Source of the DNA: Gibbula magus
Lineage: Eukaryota; Mollusca; Gastropoda; Trochida; Trochidae
Reading direction: 5' to 3'
DNA: 64,000 nucleotides
NCBI GenBank assembly: GCA_936450465.1
Contig: OW388296.1
Location: 46,075,250-46,139,249 of the forward strand
In this document: positions 63,691 through 64,000 of the stretch, piece after piece
How the letters are laid out: every line of letters begins with the position of its first letter
Position numbering within the stretch: the first letter of the stretch is position 1
Position numbers and translations under genes: made by a program
Notes under the pieces: model-generated
The model's input: the letters and a program-made list of their open reading frames with translations, nothing else
Told to the model about the DNA's origin: nothing
The model's database searches: none

Positions 63691-64000
63691 ACAGTTTGTT
63701 AGAACATCCATAAACATGCCTAGAATAGTGTTAGTTAGCAATTCAACGTGACGCAACGCAGGAGATCGCACAGCAACTGTGCTAGAGCGCAATCAATGTT
63801 GTTAGGATCGTGGGAAATTTAAAGTAACATCTAACATGATTGTGCTCTAATAAGCTGCAATGCACTCTGTCCCGATGCTCACATTCTACCATGCAGTACC
63901 ACATTCTGCAATGATCACTAAAAAAATCAGCATGATCCTGGCAAAATGTAAAACATGTTTAATATTTTGCCACGATTATAAAGATGCCTCATGTCCATTG

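Overview
The window looks like nuclear DNA of a mollusc, most likely a gastropod close to abalone (Haliotis). This is inferred from intron-rich genes with GT-AG introns, AT-rich non-coding DNA packed with short inverted-repeat elements, and a tRNA-derived SINE whose tail reads GCGGCGTTAAACC..AACTCAC. No species can be fixed from the sequence alone. The only host genes I can support are cytochrome P450s of CYP clan 2. They resemble the CYP17 (steroid 17-alpha-hydroxylase/17,20-lyase-like) branch by the DYGPxWxLHRRLA block, the xIGDIY..AGxDTT I-helix and the FSxGxRxC haem loop.

Layout. (1) 0.8-12.4 kb, plus strand: a complete ten-exon P450 of 517 codons. (2) 12.4-32.4 kb: gene desert between converging P450s. 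It holds a 34-bp minisatellite (14.7-16.1 kb), two direct copies of a 1.5-kb repeat (19.0-20.5 and 25.3-26.8 kb), a broken L1/Tx1-type LINE (21.6-23.3 kb) and a three-gene cluster (26.9-29.1 kb). The cluster encodes a packaging-type ATPase and looks like part of a Polinton/Maverick (adintovirus-like) element. (3) 30.3-38.1 and 41.4-49.5 kb: two near-identical direct copies of an 8-kb segment, each holding P450 exons 5-10 on the minus strand. They are separated by a Tc1-type transposon (intact DD34E transposase, 38.5-40.1 kb) and other repeats. (4) The right-hand copy continues into exons 4, 3, 2 and 1 (50.1-53.5 kb), giving a second complete ten-exon P450 (506 codons). The left-hand copy has no exons 1-4. 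(5) 53.5-59.8 kb: intergenic DNA with simple repeats and MITEs. (6) 59.8-63.1 kb, minus strand: exons 7-10 of a third minus-strand P450, which runs off the right edge.

Exon lengths are the same wherever an exon is present (exons 2-10: 78, 99, 94, 156, 209, 129, 105, 135, 347 bp), and so are intron phases. These genes are therefore one local family made by tandem duplication. Their products should be ER-anchored haem monooxygenases taking electrons from NADPH-P450 reductase; the substrates cannot be read from sequence. The points most worth a second look are the orphan exon 5-10 cassette, the ATPase fused to two zinc fingers and proline repeats, the two interiors behind one 1.5-kb repeat, and a minisatellite carrying a T-box-like octamer in most of its units.
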